From Paenibacillus tundrae (GTDB taxonomy: Bacteria; Bacillota; Bacilli; Paenibacillales; Paenibacillaceae), in contig NZ_JAUSTI010000014.1 in NCBI RefSeq assembly GCF_030812775.1, positions 1 through 64,000 on the forward strand: DNA of 64,000 nucleotides. The letters run 5' to 3'. The notes under the pieces are model-generated. The model ran no database searches. It was given only the letters and a program-made list of their open reading frames with translations, and had not been told where the DNA came from. Each line of letters begins with the position of its first letter. The first letter of the stretch is position 1. Both the position numbers and the translations under genes were made by a program. This document shows, in pieces, positions 1-9,403 of the stretch.

Positions 1-121
1 CTTAAAAAGGATGACCCCTGTAGAATACAGAGATCACCTTCTTCAAGCCATGTAGGTCTTTTTTAGAAATGTCCTTTACATAGGGTACAGTTTAGTGTGG
101 CAACGCTGTTTTTTCATTTGG

Positions 122-160
122 TTGCTTGAATGTTACTTCTAATTGCCTGAATGTTACTTC
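122..160. repeat. Two 18-bp direct repeats, 21-bp period
   Basis: Two near-identical copies (17 of 18 bases) of TTGCYTGAATGTTACTTC lie at 122-139 and 143-160, spaced two helical turns apart. They are followed to about 210 by repeated TTCGT words. The stretch 1-217 lies downstream of fabF and holds no gene that I can support; no clear terminator with a T-run was seen for fabF, only a short GTTGAA/TTCAAC hairpin just past its stop. Function is unknown. Confidence 0.5.
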
Positions 161-217
161 GTTACTCTTCTTCGTAATTTTCGTTATTTCGTCAGTTCGT
201 TGAAGTAATTCAACAAC

Positions 218-1456
218 TCAAGCCTCAACCTTTCGGAAAACTAACACTGCATTATGTCCGCCAAAACCGAACGAATTGGACATTCCGATGCTCATATTGG
301 CTTCTCTAGCTTTATTAGGGACATAATCTAAGTCACATTCAGGATCTGACTGTTCCTGGTTAATTGTTGGTGGTATAACACCATGTCTCAACGTCTGGAT
401 TAGAGAGATCGCTTCCGCACCACCGGCTGCACCGAGCATATGCCCGGTCATCGACTTATTCGCAGTCACAGGAATCCGGTAAGCTGTTTCGCCAAATAAC
501 TTCTTGATCGCTCGGGTCTCGGAAAGATCACCTGCTTCTGTGCTTGTTGCATGTGCATTAATGACATCCACATTCTCAGGTTCGAGATGAGCATCCTTCA
601 ATGCAGCCCTCATCGCCAAAAATGCACCTCTTCCTTCGGGGTGGGTGGCAACCATGTGGTATGCATCTGAACTCGCGCCATACCCAACAACTTCAGCCAG
701 AATATGAGCACCTCTAGCAAGAGCATGAGACAGCGACTCCACCACAACGATCCCTGCACCCTCAGCCATAACGAAGCCATCTCGCCCTGCATCAAACGGA
801 CGACTCGCTGCTTTCACCTCTTCATTACGCGTAGATAATGCCGTTGCGTTGGCAAAACTCGCCAAAGCGACCTCAGTCACTGCAGCCTCAGTGCCTCCTG
901 CAAAAATAACATCAGCTCCGCCATGTCGAATTAACCGAAAAGCTTCTCCAATCGCTGTATTACCAATAGAGCAAGCAGTCACTGGCGAGAGCGTTGGCCC
1001 CCAACATCCAAACCTCATGCTGATCATCGATGCCGCCATGTTCGAGATCATCATTGGCACAAGGGTAGGACTGACTCTTCCCGGACCTCGCGCAGTAAGT
1101 AGGTTACTCTGTTCAACCAAGGTTTGAATTCCCCCAATGCCGGAACCAACATACACACCCACTCGCTCTCGCTCTAGCTTCTCCAGATCTAGACCCGATT
1201 GCGTTAAAGCCTGTTCTGCTGCTGCAACGGCAAATTGGGTGAAGCGATCCATACGGCGAGCCTCTTTACGCCCGAATTGCTGCTCTTCATCAAAATCTCG
1301 AACCACGCCAGCCATTTTAGATTTATATTGCGTCATGTCATACGTATCAATCATTGAAATTCCTGATTTGCCCTGAACGAGGTTATTCCAAAATGTTTCC
1401 ACATCATTTCCCAAAGGAGAGATAATTCCCATTCCTGTAATTACAACACGTTCCAT
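218..1456 (-). CDS. fabF: Beta-ketoacyl-ACP synthase II (FabF)
   Basis: Cytosolic condensing enzyme of type II fatty acid synthesis; it elongates acyl-ACP with malonyl-ACP and sets chain length and fluidity. The 412-residue protein begins MERVVITGMG and carries the active-site cysteine in the VTACSIGNTAIG segment, the two histidines of the Cys-His-His triad (NAHATST and the GHMLGAAGG loop) and the C-terminal GFGGHNA motif. The start at 1456 is chosen because GGAGGG lies 8 bases upstream; an in-frame ATG at 1474 has no such site. The gene stands alone, without other fab genes, and is divergent from an MmyB-like regulator with a shared palindrome between them, so local control is likely. It could be a secondary FabF paralogue rather than the essential copy. 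Confidence 0.93.
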   Translation of the reverse strand: MERVVITGMGIISPLGNDVETFWNNLVQGKSGISMIDTYDMTQYKSKMAGVVRDFDEEQQFGRKEARRMDRFTQFAVAAAEQALTQSGLDLEKLERERVGVYVGSGIGGIQTLVEQSNLLTARGPGRVSPTLVPMMISNMAASMISMRFGCWGPTLSPVTACSIGNTAIGEAFRLIRHGGADVIFAGGTEAAVTEVALASFANATALSTRNEEVKAASRPFDAGRDGFVMAEGAGIVVVESLSHALARGAHILAEVVGYGASSDAYHMVATHPEGRGAFLAMRAALKDAHLEPENVDVINAHATSTEAGDLSETRAIKKLFGETAYRIPVTANKSMTGHMLGAAGGAEAISLIQTLRHGVIPPTINQEQSDPECDLDYVPNKAREANMSIGMSNSFGFGGHNAVLVFRKVEA

Positions 1457-1514
1457 CTTCGTTCCCTCCAGCATGTATTCAAAATGAAGTTCGATTTAAT
1501 ATTGTCATGGGTGT

Positions 1515-1563
1515 TATCCTATTACAAGTTGTTGTTTATCCTAGTATAATGACCACTAGGATA
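1515..1563. promoter_or_regulatory. Palindromic operator and promoter between fabF and the MmyB-like regulator
   Basis: A perfect 9-9-9 inverted repeat has arms TATCCTAGT (1537-1545) and ACTAGGATA (1555-1563). A further half-site TATCCTA lies at 1515-1521, exactly 22 bp (two turns) away. A perfect -10 box TATAAT (1545-1550) sits in the centre of the palindrome, reading toward the regulator, so binding there should block that promoter. The fabF promoter must lie in the same 130-bp gap. The obvious candidate ligand is the XRE/MmyB protein encoded at 1588. Confidence 0.7.
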
Positions 1564-1587
1564 ACGGATTAGATGGAGGGTGAATTC

Positions 1588-2451
1588 GTGAATCATGACG
1601 CCAGGCTTCAAGCTCTATCCTCATTTATGAAAACCCAGCGCGCCAAAATATCGCCAGAATCCGTCGGTCTGCCTTTGGGCACGCGCCGAAGAACACCTGG
1701 TTTAAGACGGGAAGAAGTGGCTCAACTAGCTGGGGTAAGTACCACCTGGTACACCTGGCTGGAGCAGGGACGGGATATCCAGGTATCTCATTCCGTGTTG
1801 GATAATATCTCGACGGCTCTCAAGTTAACGCCCGATGAACGCAAATACTTGTTCTCGCTAGCACTGGAACATCAGGCAGCAGCACATATTGCGGAAGAAG
1901 AACCATTGCAGATCAGTCCACCACTACAACGGATTCTTCGCGATCTGGAGCATTGCCCGAGCATTATCTCTGATCGACGATGCTACATTGTTGGCTGGAA
2001 CGATGCAGCGAGACATGTATTTATCGATTTTGATCTCATTCCACTTGAACAACGCAATATGATTCGTCTGTTATTTGAACGTAAGGAGTTCCGCAGACTT
2101 GCGGTGAACTGGGAGCATTTTGTTAGCGGCTTTCTAGCGATTTTCCGTGCCTACTATGGTCAGTATGTGGAGGATGAATGGTATAATTTGTTTTTGGAGG
2201 AGATGATGGATCAATATCCAGACTTTCGTACACTGTGGAAACAGAGTAGTGTCAGCAGCGCCCCTGACGTTCTCATTGAGTTTAGACACTCTAAGGCAGG
2301 TAAAATGTTATTTGACCTTACATCCTTGCAGATTCATGGCAGTTCTGACCTGCGCTGTAGCATCTATACACCGGCAGCGGATACAGCTACTGAACAGAAG
2401 CTTATGCATCTCATGGAACGAGATCCGAGAAAGCTCGGCAGCTCAGTATAA
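1588..2451 (+). CDS. XRE-family regulator with MmyB-like ligand-binding domain
   Basis: A 287-residue DNA-binding protein. Residues about 5-75 form an XRE helix-turn-helix with the family features RRTPGLRREEVAQLAGVS and WYTWLEQGR. Residues about 105-275 match the MmyB-like PAS-related ligand-binding domain, with the typical SDRRCYIVGWNDAA start. A structurally studied MmyB-like regulator was found with a fatty acid in this pocket (established knowledge), which makes the divergent fabF neighbour telling. A GTG start at 1588 is preferred since GGAGGGTG lies just upstream; an in-frame ATG at 1573 overlaps that site. The promoter at 1545-1550 lies within a palindrome, suggesting autoregulation. 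The effector, possibly an acyl chain, is inferred only. Confidence 0.85.
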   Translation: MNHDARLQALSSFMKTQRAKISPESVGLPLGTRRRTPGLRREEVAQLAGVSTTWYTWLEQGRDIQVSHSVLDNISTALKLTPDERKYLFSLALEHQAAAHIAEEEPLQISPPLQRILRDLEHCPSIISDRRCYIVGWNDAARHVFIDFDLIPLEQRNMIRLLFERKEFRRLAVNWEHFVSGFLAIFRAYYGQYVEDEWYNLFLEEMMDQYPDFRTLWKQSSVSSAPDVLIEFRHSKAGKMLFDLTSLQIHGSSDLRCSIYTPAADTATEQKLMHLMERDPRKLGSSV

Positions 2452-2645
2452 ACCAGATTTGATGCCACATTTACACCAACTCGGCTCTACCCAATATCAA
2501 AATCAACTAAGATGAAAACTACATTTCGGATAGCGTCCATCCCATTCTTGACATCATCCCTTCGTAAGTATAGATTATCAGGTAGATTAAGGTGAATTTA
2601 AAACAGTTAGCCACTTCCACAACGTGGATTTTAGAAAGGAACATC

Positions 2646-3320
2646 ATGACCAAAGTGCTTATAATAGAAGACGACAATATGTTAGGTGACACATTATCCC
2701 TATATCTTCAAGGGGAAGGATATGACGTAATTCGTGTCGATAACGCAAGAGATGGTCTTCTACAGCTTCAAGCGCTGCCTGATATCATTCTTCTTGATTT
2801 AATGCTCCCCGACCTGAGAGGTAAGAACCCTTGTCTGCTCATTCGAGAGCATACAACCACACCTATGATCGTCATCTCATCGTTAACCGATATCTCTGAA
2901 CGAATTCGTTCCTTATCGGATGGAGCCGATGACTATGTATGTAAGCCCTTTAGCATGCAAGAGCTCAAAGCACGCATAGAAGCTGTGCTGCGCCGAACGA
3001 CAATACATCATAACTCTATCATGTCTAAAGAGCAGCCAGGAATCTCTCTTGATTTGGAACGCAGAACGATTCTGCTCAATCATCGGAAGATTGAAACTAC
3101 TTTTTCTGAATTTGAAATTATGAAATTATTTGTACTTAATCCAGGCAGGGTATACAGTCGCTATGCCTTGATTGAAGCCATTCGAGGTTTGGATGCCTAC
3201 ATTAATGATCGTACCATTGATGTTCACATTGCAAAATTACGCAAAAAAATTGAAATCAACCCCAAAAACCCCCAATACATTCATACCATCTGGGGGGTGG
3301 GATATAAGTTCACACCTTAA
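2646..3320 (+). CDS. OmpR-family response regulator
   Basis: A 224-residue two-component output protein. It has an N-terminal receiver domain with the acidic pair at D9/D10, phospho-acceptor D51 in the LLDLMLPD strand and conserved K100 in VCKPF, then a winged-helix DNA-binding domain from about residue 135 ending HTIWGVGYKFTP. The ATG at 2646 has AAAGGA 6 bases upstream; an earlier in-frame ATG does not. It runs toward, and ends 26 bp from, the end of a large hybrid kinase on the other strand. No ordinary kinase adjoins it, so its partner is unknown; phosphotransfer from the hybrid kinase HPt domain is possible. Confidence 0.88.
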   Translation: MTKVLIIEDDNMLGDTLSLYLQGEGYDVIRVDNARDGLLQLQALPDIILLDLMLPDLRGKNPCLLIREHTTTPMIVISSLTDISERIRSLSDGADDYVCKPFSMQELKARIEAVLRRTTIHHNSIMSKEQPGISLDLERRTILLNHRKIETTFSEFEIMKLFVLNPGRVYSRYALIEAIRGLDAYINDRTIDVHIAKLRKKIEINPKNPQYIHTIWGVGYKFTP

Positions 3321-3346
3321 TGTGAACCATCAGTTATAGATCTGCT

Positions 3347-6300
3347 TCACCATGGCAAAGACGTAGTAATCACATCTATTTCTTGTTGCACCTTTTCTAG
3401 TTGTGCAGCCACATCGGCTCTAGGTGATAGATTAACTAAACATGTCTCTAGTTCAAGAACAAGCTCCAACAACCTTTCGGCATGCAGGTTTGCAGCAACA
3501 CCTTTGAGTGAATGAACATGGCGAATGGCATCATCCAGCCGATGATATTGAAGCTGCAACTCTACCTTTTTCTGAAACAAACTGTACTCCGCCTTAAACT
3601 TCGTAAGCGCATATTGTAAGATATGCGGCTTATCGCCCATCTGGTTGATGGCCTGCTCCACATGCATACCCCTGATCTCTTTCATACCTCTCAGGTTGAT
3701 CCATAGTGTTAATTTCTCTGCTATTTGTTGCTCATTAATTGGTTTAAACAAGATACTATTCATACCCGCTTCAAGGCATTTCTCATCATCGCTTTGTAAC
3801 CCATTTGCCGTTAGGGCAAGGATCGGCGTATGATCATACTGCCTAATCTGACGGATACGACGTGCTGTATCGAACCCATTCATTTCAGGCATATACAGAT
3901 CCAACATAATGAGTTTCCATCTCTGTTCATCCAGCTTCTTCATGACCTCTTGCCCATTAGCCGCCAATGTGACCTCAAACCCCATATGTTCGAGTGTTGC
4001 ACGTATGGCCAGTTGATTAATTTCATGATCTTCTGCAACGAGAATATGTCCCTTATGTTGTATCGACGAATCTTCTAGATCGTGGTCGGTCCGCTGTTGC
4101 TCCATAGCCCCATTTCCCTGAAGAGCAAGCAATGCTTCGAACAAGCCTAGACGTGTGATTGGTTTGAACAATAATATATCGGACTTGCTCAAATTTCCCT
4201 CTCCCCAGATATCATGCTCACTAAACGGATGGGTGTATCCGAGCACCTTAACCTTTGAGCGATCAAGACTATTGATAAAGCGGTTCCAATCCGTCCCGTT
4301 ACCCGTCTCTATGATGTCCATATCAATCATAAATACGGAGTAGGTGCAATCATGATCGGAAGTAAACTCACGACCTGCTGCTACCTCAAATAGTTCAGGA
4401 TATAACACAGCATGGACACCAAAGGAATGCATCATCTGGACCAAGCTTTCACCCAGTCGCTGATTGTCTTCAATAATCACCGCACCCAAGAGAGGCTGCA
4501 ATTGAGGATACATGCGAAGGAAAAAATCCCCTTCCGTATCCGCCAAATCCAGTACCAACTCGAAAGAAAAACGACTATATGCTCCCTGTACACTATCCAC
4601 TTGCAGGATTCCTCCTAATGAGCTCACCAGATGATAACAGATGGTTAAGCCCAAACCGGAACCTCCATATTTACGGTACGTTGATGGATCTCCCTGTGTG
4701 AAGGGTACAAATAACCGCTCCATATGTTCTGGCGCTATACCGATGCCCGTATCCTCTACAACAAACCGAACAACGGCCTGCTCAGTATCCAGCGATATGA
4801 GCTCAGCGTGAACAAGAACATGACCACGCTCAGTGAATTTGATTGCATTGCTGAGTAAATTCAGCAGAATCTGTTCGAGTCTCACCGGATCACCCAATAC
4901 TCGCAAAGGCAGATCTGGATCTGTATTGAAGATAACATCAATATTTTTGTAACCCACTGCCGCGCCCGCTTGATCAGCAATGCCCTTGAAGAAATTTTCT
5001 AGAGAAAAAGGTACTCTCTCTATGGTAAGCTTGCCTGCTTCAATTTTGGAAAAATCGAGAATATCATTCACTAAGGTAAGCAAGGACTGAGATGACGTAT
5101 TTATTTTATTCAAATACTCCATTTGCATGGTGTTCAGACCTGTACGTTGAAGCAATAATGTAAAACTGATGATGCCGTTTAGCGGGGTACGAATCTCGTG
5201 GCTCATCCATGCGAGAAAATTACTTTTTGCCTGACTAGCCTCGTCAGCCTTCAAGCGTTGAACCTGATCCGTAATATCATGAAATACACCCTTGATACGT
5301 TCTGTAGAGTTCGCCAGCTGAACAGGATGTAAGTGCACCCGATAATGTTGTAGCTGCCCATCTTCGAGCCTCAGGCTAAGCTCCATCTCTTGAGAAGACT
5401 GATTATACAAGGATTGTTGCAATAGTAATGACCAGTTCTCCAACTCCTCGATCGTAATCAAGTGCTCAAGCTGCTGTGCGAAGACCTGCTCCTTGTTGGT
5501 CTGAAGTGCATCGAGAAACCTCTGATTCACCGACACAATGCGTTTATTTGCATCAAATCCGACAAACCAATCCTGGGAGACACGCTCCAACGTTCGATAC
5601 CGCTCTTCACTCTCTTGAACTCTTCGCTTCACGGCATGATGTTCTGTAATATCAAGTCCGTGACCAATAATATACTTCACTTCGCCGTCTTCCAGTAGAG
5701 GCTGTATCTTCACAATGGCATAATAACCCCTATATTCAAACTCATAAAATAAGGACTCTCCTTGCCAAGCCCGCTCATATTGTTCCTGTAGAAAATCCAT
5801 TTTTTCTTTAGGTAGAAGACTCGTTCCTCCACGTATGTTATTTTCCATTACGCTTTTCATGTCCAAACCCATGCGGGAGAGCATCTCCCCTTCTAATACA
5901 ACATATTCAAAATTAGCATTCCGCTTCTGTATTTTAAAGGCAAAGCCAGTCTGCATACGCAGCATCTCTAGCATTTCCCGATCTTTCTGAATAACGAGTA
6001 GTCGATAATTATGGTTCTGATTGAGATAGTACAAGAATAATGAAACTAATAAAACACAAGCATTCTGAAACGACAAATGAATGCCTAAAATGGGCAGAGA
6101 CAGTGACTGTATTTCACCCATAGTGAAGATATACACTGAGTTAAACAGCACGGCTCCACATATCCATTTCAGTATAAAATGCCTAACATACTTGAAGATC
6201 AAACATACGATGATAACAAACATGATCTCAACGATTAGATATTCCAGATTGCCAAATTGGGGGGTAATCCCTATAACCAATCTAAGGCTTAACATTAAAG

Positions 6301-6646
6301 CAAAGGTGACAAGCGCAGAAAGACCTCCACCAAAATAAGTGGCTAAAAAATAGACAACGGCTCTAAAATTTAATAATGAGCCATCATTAATTTGAATATT
6401 AAAATAATATAGAGCTGTGCCAAGAATGCTATAAAGAACACCAACAACTATTCGATTAACAATGAAAGAAACACGTTTCGTACTCGTCTGGTTTAGATAA
6501 TAATGTGTAAGAAAAACGAAGATCAGAATCAACGTAATATTCAGTACAAGATCGCGCAGCAATAGGTCACCGTCCAAATCGCGGATTCTGGTATGTGCAT
6601 TCATGAATTTGGCTGGATTCACGTTTGCAGCTTCCAAGTTAAACAA
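3347..6646 (-). CDS. Hybrid sensor histidine kinase, 5TM-PAS-PAS-HisKA-HATPase-REC-REC-HPt
   Basis: A 1099-residue membrane sensor. About six hydrophobic helices (residues 25-205) have the 5TM-5TMR-LYT look seen in LytS-type sensors. Two PAS domains follow (about 215-335 and 345-460), then HisKA with H483 in SHEIRTPLNG, a HATPase with NAIKFT and GSGLGLTIC boxes, a divergent receiver (about 718-840), a canonical receiver with D916 in MLDLYMPEMNG and a C-terminal HPt with H1045 in HSLKG. The layout is that of a multistep phosphorelay kinase. The start has only a weak AGAGAG site. It is the last gene of a likely chemoreceptor-PAS-kinase operon (62-bp gap). The first receiver keeps an acidic residue in MIDMDI but lacks the usual surroundings and may be non-phosphorylated. 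Confidence 0.87.
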   Translation of the reverse strand: MFNLEAANVNPAKFMNAHTRIRDLDGDLLLRDLVLNITLILIFVFLTHYYLNQTSTKRVSFIVNRIVVGVLYSILGTALYYFNIQINDGSLLNFRAVVYFLATYFGGGLSALVTFALMLSLRLVIGITPQFGNLEYLIVEIMFVIIVCLIFKYVRHFILKWICGAVLFNSVYIFTMGEIQSLSLPILGIHLSFQNACVLLVSLFLYYLNQNHNYRLLVIQKDREMLEMLRMQTGFAFKIQKRNANFEYVVLEGEMLSRMGLDMKSVMENNIRGGTSLLPKEKMDFLQEQYERAWQGESLFYEFEYRGYYAIVKIQPLLEDGEVKYIIGHGLDITEHHAVKRRVQESEERYRTLERVSQDWFVGFDANKRIVSVNQRFLDALQTNKEQVFAQQLEHLITIEELENWSLLLQQSLYNQSSQEMELSLRLEDGQLQHYRVHLHPVQLANSTERIKGVFHDITDQVQRLKADEASQAKSNFLAWMSHEIRTPLNGIISFTLLLQRTGLNTMQMEYLNKINTSSQSLLTLVNDILDFSKIEAGKLTIERVPFSLENFFKGIADQAGAAVGYKNIDVIFNTDPDLPLRVLGDPVRLEQILLNLLSNAIKFTERGHVLVHAELISLDTEQAVVRFVVEDTGIGIAPEHMERLFVPFTQGDPSTYRKYGGSGLGLTICYHLVSSLGGILQVDSVQGAYSRFSFELVLDLADTEGDFFLRMYPQLQPLLGAVIIEDNQRLGESLVQMMHSFGVHAVLYPELFEVAAGREFTSDHDCTYSVFMIDMDIIETGNGTDWNRFINSLDRSKVKVLGYTHPFSEHDIWGEGNLSKSDILLFKPITRLGLFEALLALQGNGAMEQQRTDHDLEDSSIQHKGHILVAEDHEINQLAIRATLEHMGFEVTLAANGQEVMKKLDEQRWKLIMLDLYMPEMNGFDTARRIRQIRQYDHTPILALTANGLQSDDEKCLEAGMNSILFKPINEQQIAEKLTLWINLRGMKEIRGMHVEQAINQMGDKPHILQYALTKFKAEYSLFQKKVELQLQYHRLDDAIRHVHSLKGVAANLHAERLLELVLELETCLVNLSPRADVAAQLEKVQQEIDVITTSLPW

Positions 6647-6708
6647 ATCATATTATGCCAATCTCTCTTAATCAATTAAACTATTTTTAATCTTACCCGA
6701 ACGACGCC

Positions 6709-7014
6709 TTACTCACACAAATCATTGAAGATACTAATATAAAAGAGAGAATCGTCCAGATAAACAGAGGTAATCGTCACTTCGGCTTCCCAAACTTCTT
6801 GGTTAGCTCTTGCAATATGGGCAACGCCAGACCAAGTCTGATTACCTCTCCAATGCGTATCAATCTCTAAGCGAGCAGGCTGGCCGATCATATGCTCCCT
6901 AACACAACCTGTTTTGGCCTCATAGATCGAGTTCACCTCCAGAATTACACCATGTTCATCAGTAATCATGACCGCATCCTCTAACAATAAAAAAGTTTTA
7001 AGTTCTAGTTGCAT
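6709..7014 (-). CDS. Single-domain PAS protein
   Basis: A 101-residue cytosolic protein that is almost only a PAS fold: it opens MQLELKTFLLLEDAVMI, has the DEHGVILEVNSIYE turn typical of PAS cores and ends in the beta strands ITSVYLDD and LFYISIFND. The start at 7014 is set by AGAGGAGG 7 bases upstream. It lies between the chemoreceptor (79 bp) and the hybrid kinase (62 bp) on the same strand and is probably co-transcribed. No output domain is present, so a role as a free sensory or adaptor subunit for either neighbour is likely but inferred. Confidence 0.75.
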   Translation of the reverse strand: MQLELKTFLLLEDAVMITDEHGVILEVNSIYEAKTGCVREHMIGQPARLEIDTHWRGNQTWSGVAHIARANQEVWEAEVTITSVYLDDSLFYISIFNDLCE

Positions 7015-7093
7015 CGCAAATACCTCCTCTTGATGTAACATGATGTAAGCTAACTTATCCCTTCGGAGAACACTCCTATATCCTAATACGAGT

Positions 7094-9088
7094 TTAATAT
7101 TTGAATTTCTGAATAAGACTTTGTAGATGCTCAGCCATGGACGTTAAGCTTCGTGCTGAAGATGAAATCTCCTCCATCGCTGCTAGTTGCTCCTCTGACG
7201 AGGCCGCAACTTCTTCGGACGTTGCCGCATTAGACGAAGCGATACCTGCCAACTCCTTAGAAATCGCTGCTACTTCCTGCACACCTGCTGTAATCTGTTG
7301 TGACGTCGCTGCAATCTCTTCAATCTGTGGTGTCGTATCTCTCATGCTATTTAAAATGTACTCAAACTTCTGAATCGCTTCTGTGGAGATGGTCATACCA
7401 TCACCAACCTCTGTGGTTACCTTTGCCATCATACGAACCGAGGCAGCCATATCCTCCTGAACCGCATTAGTGAGAGCCGTAATTTCGCTCACAGATTGTT
7501 GGGATTGTTCCGCCAATACGCGTACTTCACCCGCTACGACGGCAAAGCCATTACCGTGTTCACCTGCACGAGCAGCTTCAATCGATGCATTCAAGGCAAG
7601 CAAATTCGTCTGCTTGGCCATGTTACCGATCAGTTCTGTAATCGCAGAAATCTGGTTAGAACGTTTATATAACGCCTGAATCAATTGATTGGTCTCTTCT
7701 ACGGTGTCCTGAATGGAGTGCATCTGGCTGACGGTCTGTTTGACCGCTTCCCCGCCCTCTTCCGCCTGAACGGTTGTGTGCTTCGCTAAGTCGGCGACAC
7801 GCATTGAGCTTTCTGCAATACGAGTAATACCTACGGTCATTTCGTTCATCGCTCCATGATTATGTTCGATGCCATTCGTCTGTCTCTCAGCACCACTTGC
7901 AATTTCCTGAATAGCTCGTGCCACCTGATCGCTGGCTGCACTCGTCGATTCTGCACTCTGCGTCATTTCCTCTGAGGAAGCAACAACTTCACTTGCGCTG
8001 TTCTCGACATTTTGAATCAACAATCGCAGATTGTCCTGCATTTTTCCAAACGCATCACTTAGCTCACCGATCTCATCATGACTTGCACTCACAATCGTCT
8101 GGGTAAGATCCCCTTCGCTCACTTGGATCGCTTGGTCTTTCAGACGGCGAATCGGTCGAACGATAGAGCGCATGACCAGTAAGATAATGAGAAAGCCCAC
8201 GATAAGACAAGCTGAAATGACAATCATCATCCGATGCAAAATAGGTGCAGCTGCAGTATCGATTTCGGAAGAATACATCGTACCGGCTACTTTCCACTCT
8301 GTCGCAGCATTGGTTTCGAAATACATCATTTTCTCGTCTTGACCTAACATATAATTAAATTGCCCGCTGTTATTCTCATACACCTGTGTCCACAGATCCT
8401 CTGTCGCATCTGTTCCAGCAGGCTGAGTTGGATGGTAAATGTACTTTTGACTGCTATCCAGCAAAATCATATACCCTTCTTCCCCTACCTTAATTCCGCT
8501 AACCAAACCACTAATGTTGGTCAAATCCAAATCCAGCTCTATCACACCAGATCTATCACGAAGCGCCTTCGCAATGGTGATGGTAACATCGTTCGTTTCC
8601 ACAGAAGTATACGGATCACTCACAATAACTTCATCCGGGTTTCCCATCGCTTCGATATACCATGGTCTTGTTCTTGGATCATAGCCATCTGGCATGTCGC
8701 CCTCAGATGACATGAGATACACACCTTCCTCCGTCCCCAAGCCGATCGTTATAATATCTGGATTTTGCCCAGCATAGTCCTTCAATTCATCCACAATCAA
8801 TGTCTCCGCATTTTCTTGACTCATTACTCCTGTGAGCTTATCTGCATAGAATTCGATGTGGCTACGCTTAGCATTTATCACAATATCAATGGTTGAATTA
8901 GCCAGGGTAACATTCTCTATCGCACTATGTAAAATTTGTTTTTCTATCTCGCCTCTTGCATTGTTATATGCTAATATTCCAACTAAGAACGAAGGTATGA
9001 CCAAAAAAGCAATTAATGACAATGCTAGTTTAGCCTTAAAGTTTTTATGAATTTTTGCAAATGAAATCAACTTCCTCTTTATTCTCAC
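7094..9088 (-). CDS. Methyl-accepting chemotaxis protein with dCache sensor
   Basis: A transmembrane chemoreceptor of about 664 residues. A first membrane helix (about 18-40), an extracellular double-Cache domain (about 45-275, with [11 protein letters not shown]), a second helix (about 280-302), HAMP, and a long coiled-coil signalling domain whose tip has the conserved [20 protein letters not shown] hairpin for CheA/CheW. The start codon is GTG at 9088 (AGAGG 6 bases upstream) or the adjoining TTG at 9091; there is no ATG. dCache domains usually bind small metabolites such as amino acids; the ligand cannot be read from the sequence. Likely first gene of an operon with the PAS protein and hybrid kinase. 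Confidence 0.92.
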   Translation of the reverse strand: MRIKRKLISFAKIHKNFKAKLALSLIAFLVIPSFLVGILAYNNARGEIEKQILHSAIENVTLANSTIDIVINAKRSHIEFYADKLTGVMSQENAETLIVDELKDYAGQNPDIITIGLGTEEGVYLMSSEGDMPDGYDPRTRPWYIEAMGNPDEVIVSDPYTSVETNDVTITIAKALRDRSGVIELDLDLTNISGLVSGIKVGEEGYMILLDSSQKYIYHPTQPAGTDATEDLWTQVYENNSGQFNYMLGQDEKMMYFETNAATEWKVAGTMYSSEIDTAAAPILHRMMIVISACLIVGFLIILLVMRSIVRPIRRLKDQAIQVSEGDLTQTIVSASHDEIGELSDAFGKMQDNLRLLIQNVENSASEVVASSEEMTQSAESTSAASDQVARAIQEIASGAERQTNGIEHNHGAMNEMTVGITRIAESSMRVADLAKHTTVQAEEGGEAVKQTVSQMHSIQDTVEETNQLIQALYKRSNQISAITELIGNMAKQTNLLALNASIEAARAGEHGNGFAVVAGEVRVLAEQSQQSVSEITALTNAVQEDMAASVRMMAKVTTEVGDGMTISTEAIQKFEYILNSMRDTTPQIEEIAATSQQITAGVQEVAAISKELAGIASSNAATSEEVAASSEEQLAAMEEISSSARSLTSMAEHLQSLIQKFKY

Positions 9089-9327
9089 CAAATTCCTCTA
9101 CCTCTCCCGACATATATTTAATTTAAATTTTTTCATTCCTTTAGATTTTCGTTCTACTCCTTTCTCATCGAAAAATCTCTTGATTTTCACTTTTCCTAAT
9201 GCTAAAGAACTATTTTTCACAAGCTAATTATAAGAAAAAGTTATTAAATAAAGTAAATTAGCGATATGACTAAAATGTTAACTTTTTAAACACATATTAA
9301 GAAAACTGTCTATTACTCAACAGCCAA

Positions 9328-9362
9328 CAAAAAAAGACCTGAGCTACATCGCGCTCAGATCT
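9328..9362 (-). terminator. Intrinsic terminator downstream of metQ
   Basis: Stem arms 9336-9344 and 9353-9361 (one G-U pair) with an 8-base loop are followed on the minus strand by seven Ts. It ends the metNIQ transcript. The rest of 9092-9403 is very AT-rich and holds the promoter region of the chemoreceptor, with no gene seen. Confidence 0.85.
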
Positions 9363-9403
9363 TCAAGTTAATTTTATTCAATTGACGTGTTCAGGTTCAC
9401 ACC

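Noticed and set aside
849-1127. Long frame opposite fabF
   Set aside because: Antisense shadow of a well-supported gene; the same holds for many frames opposite thiE, metQ and the chemoreceptor gene.
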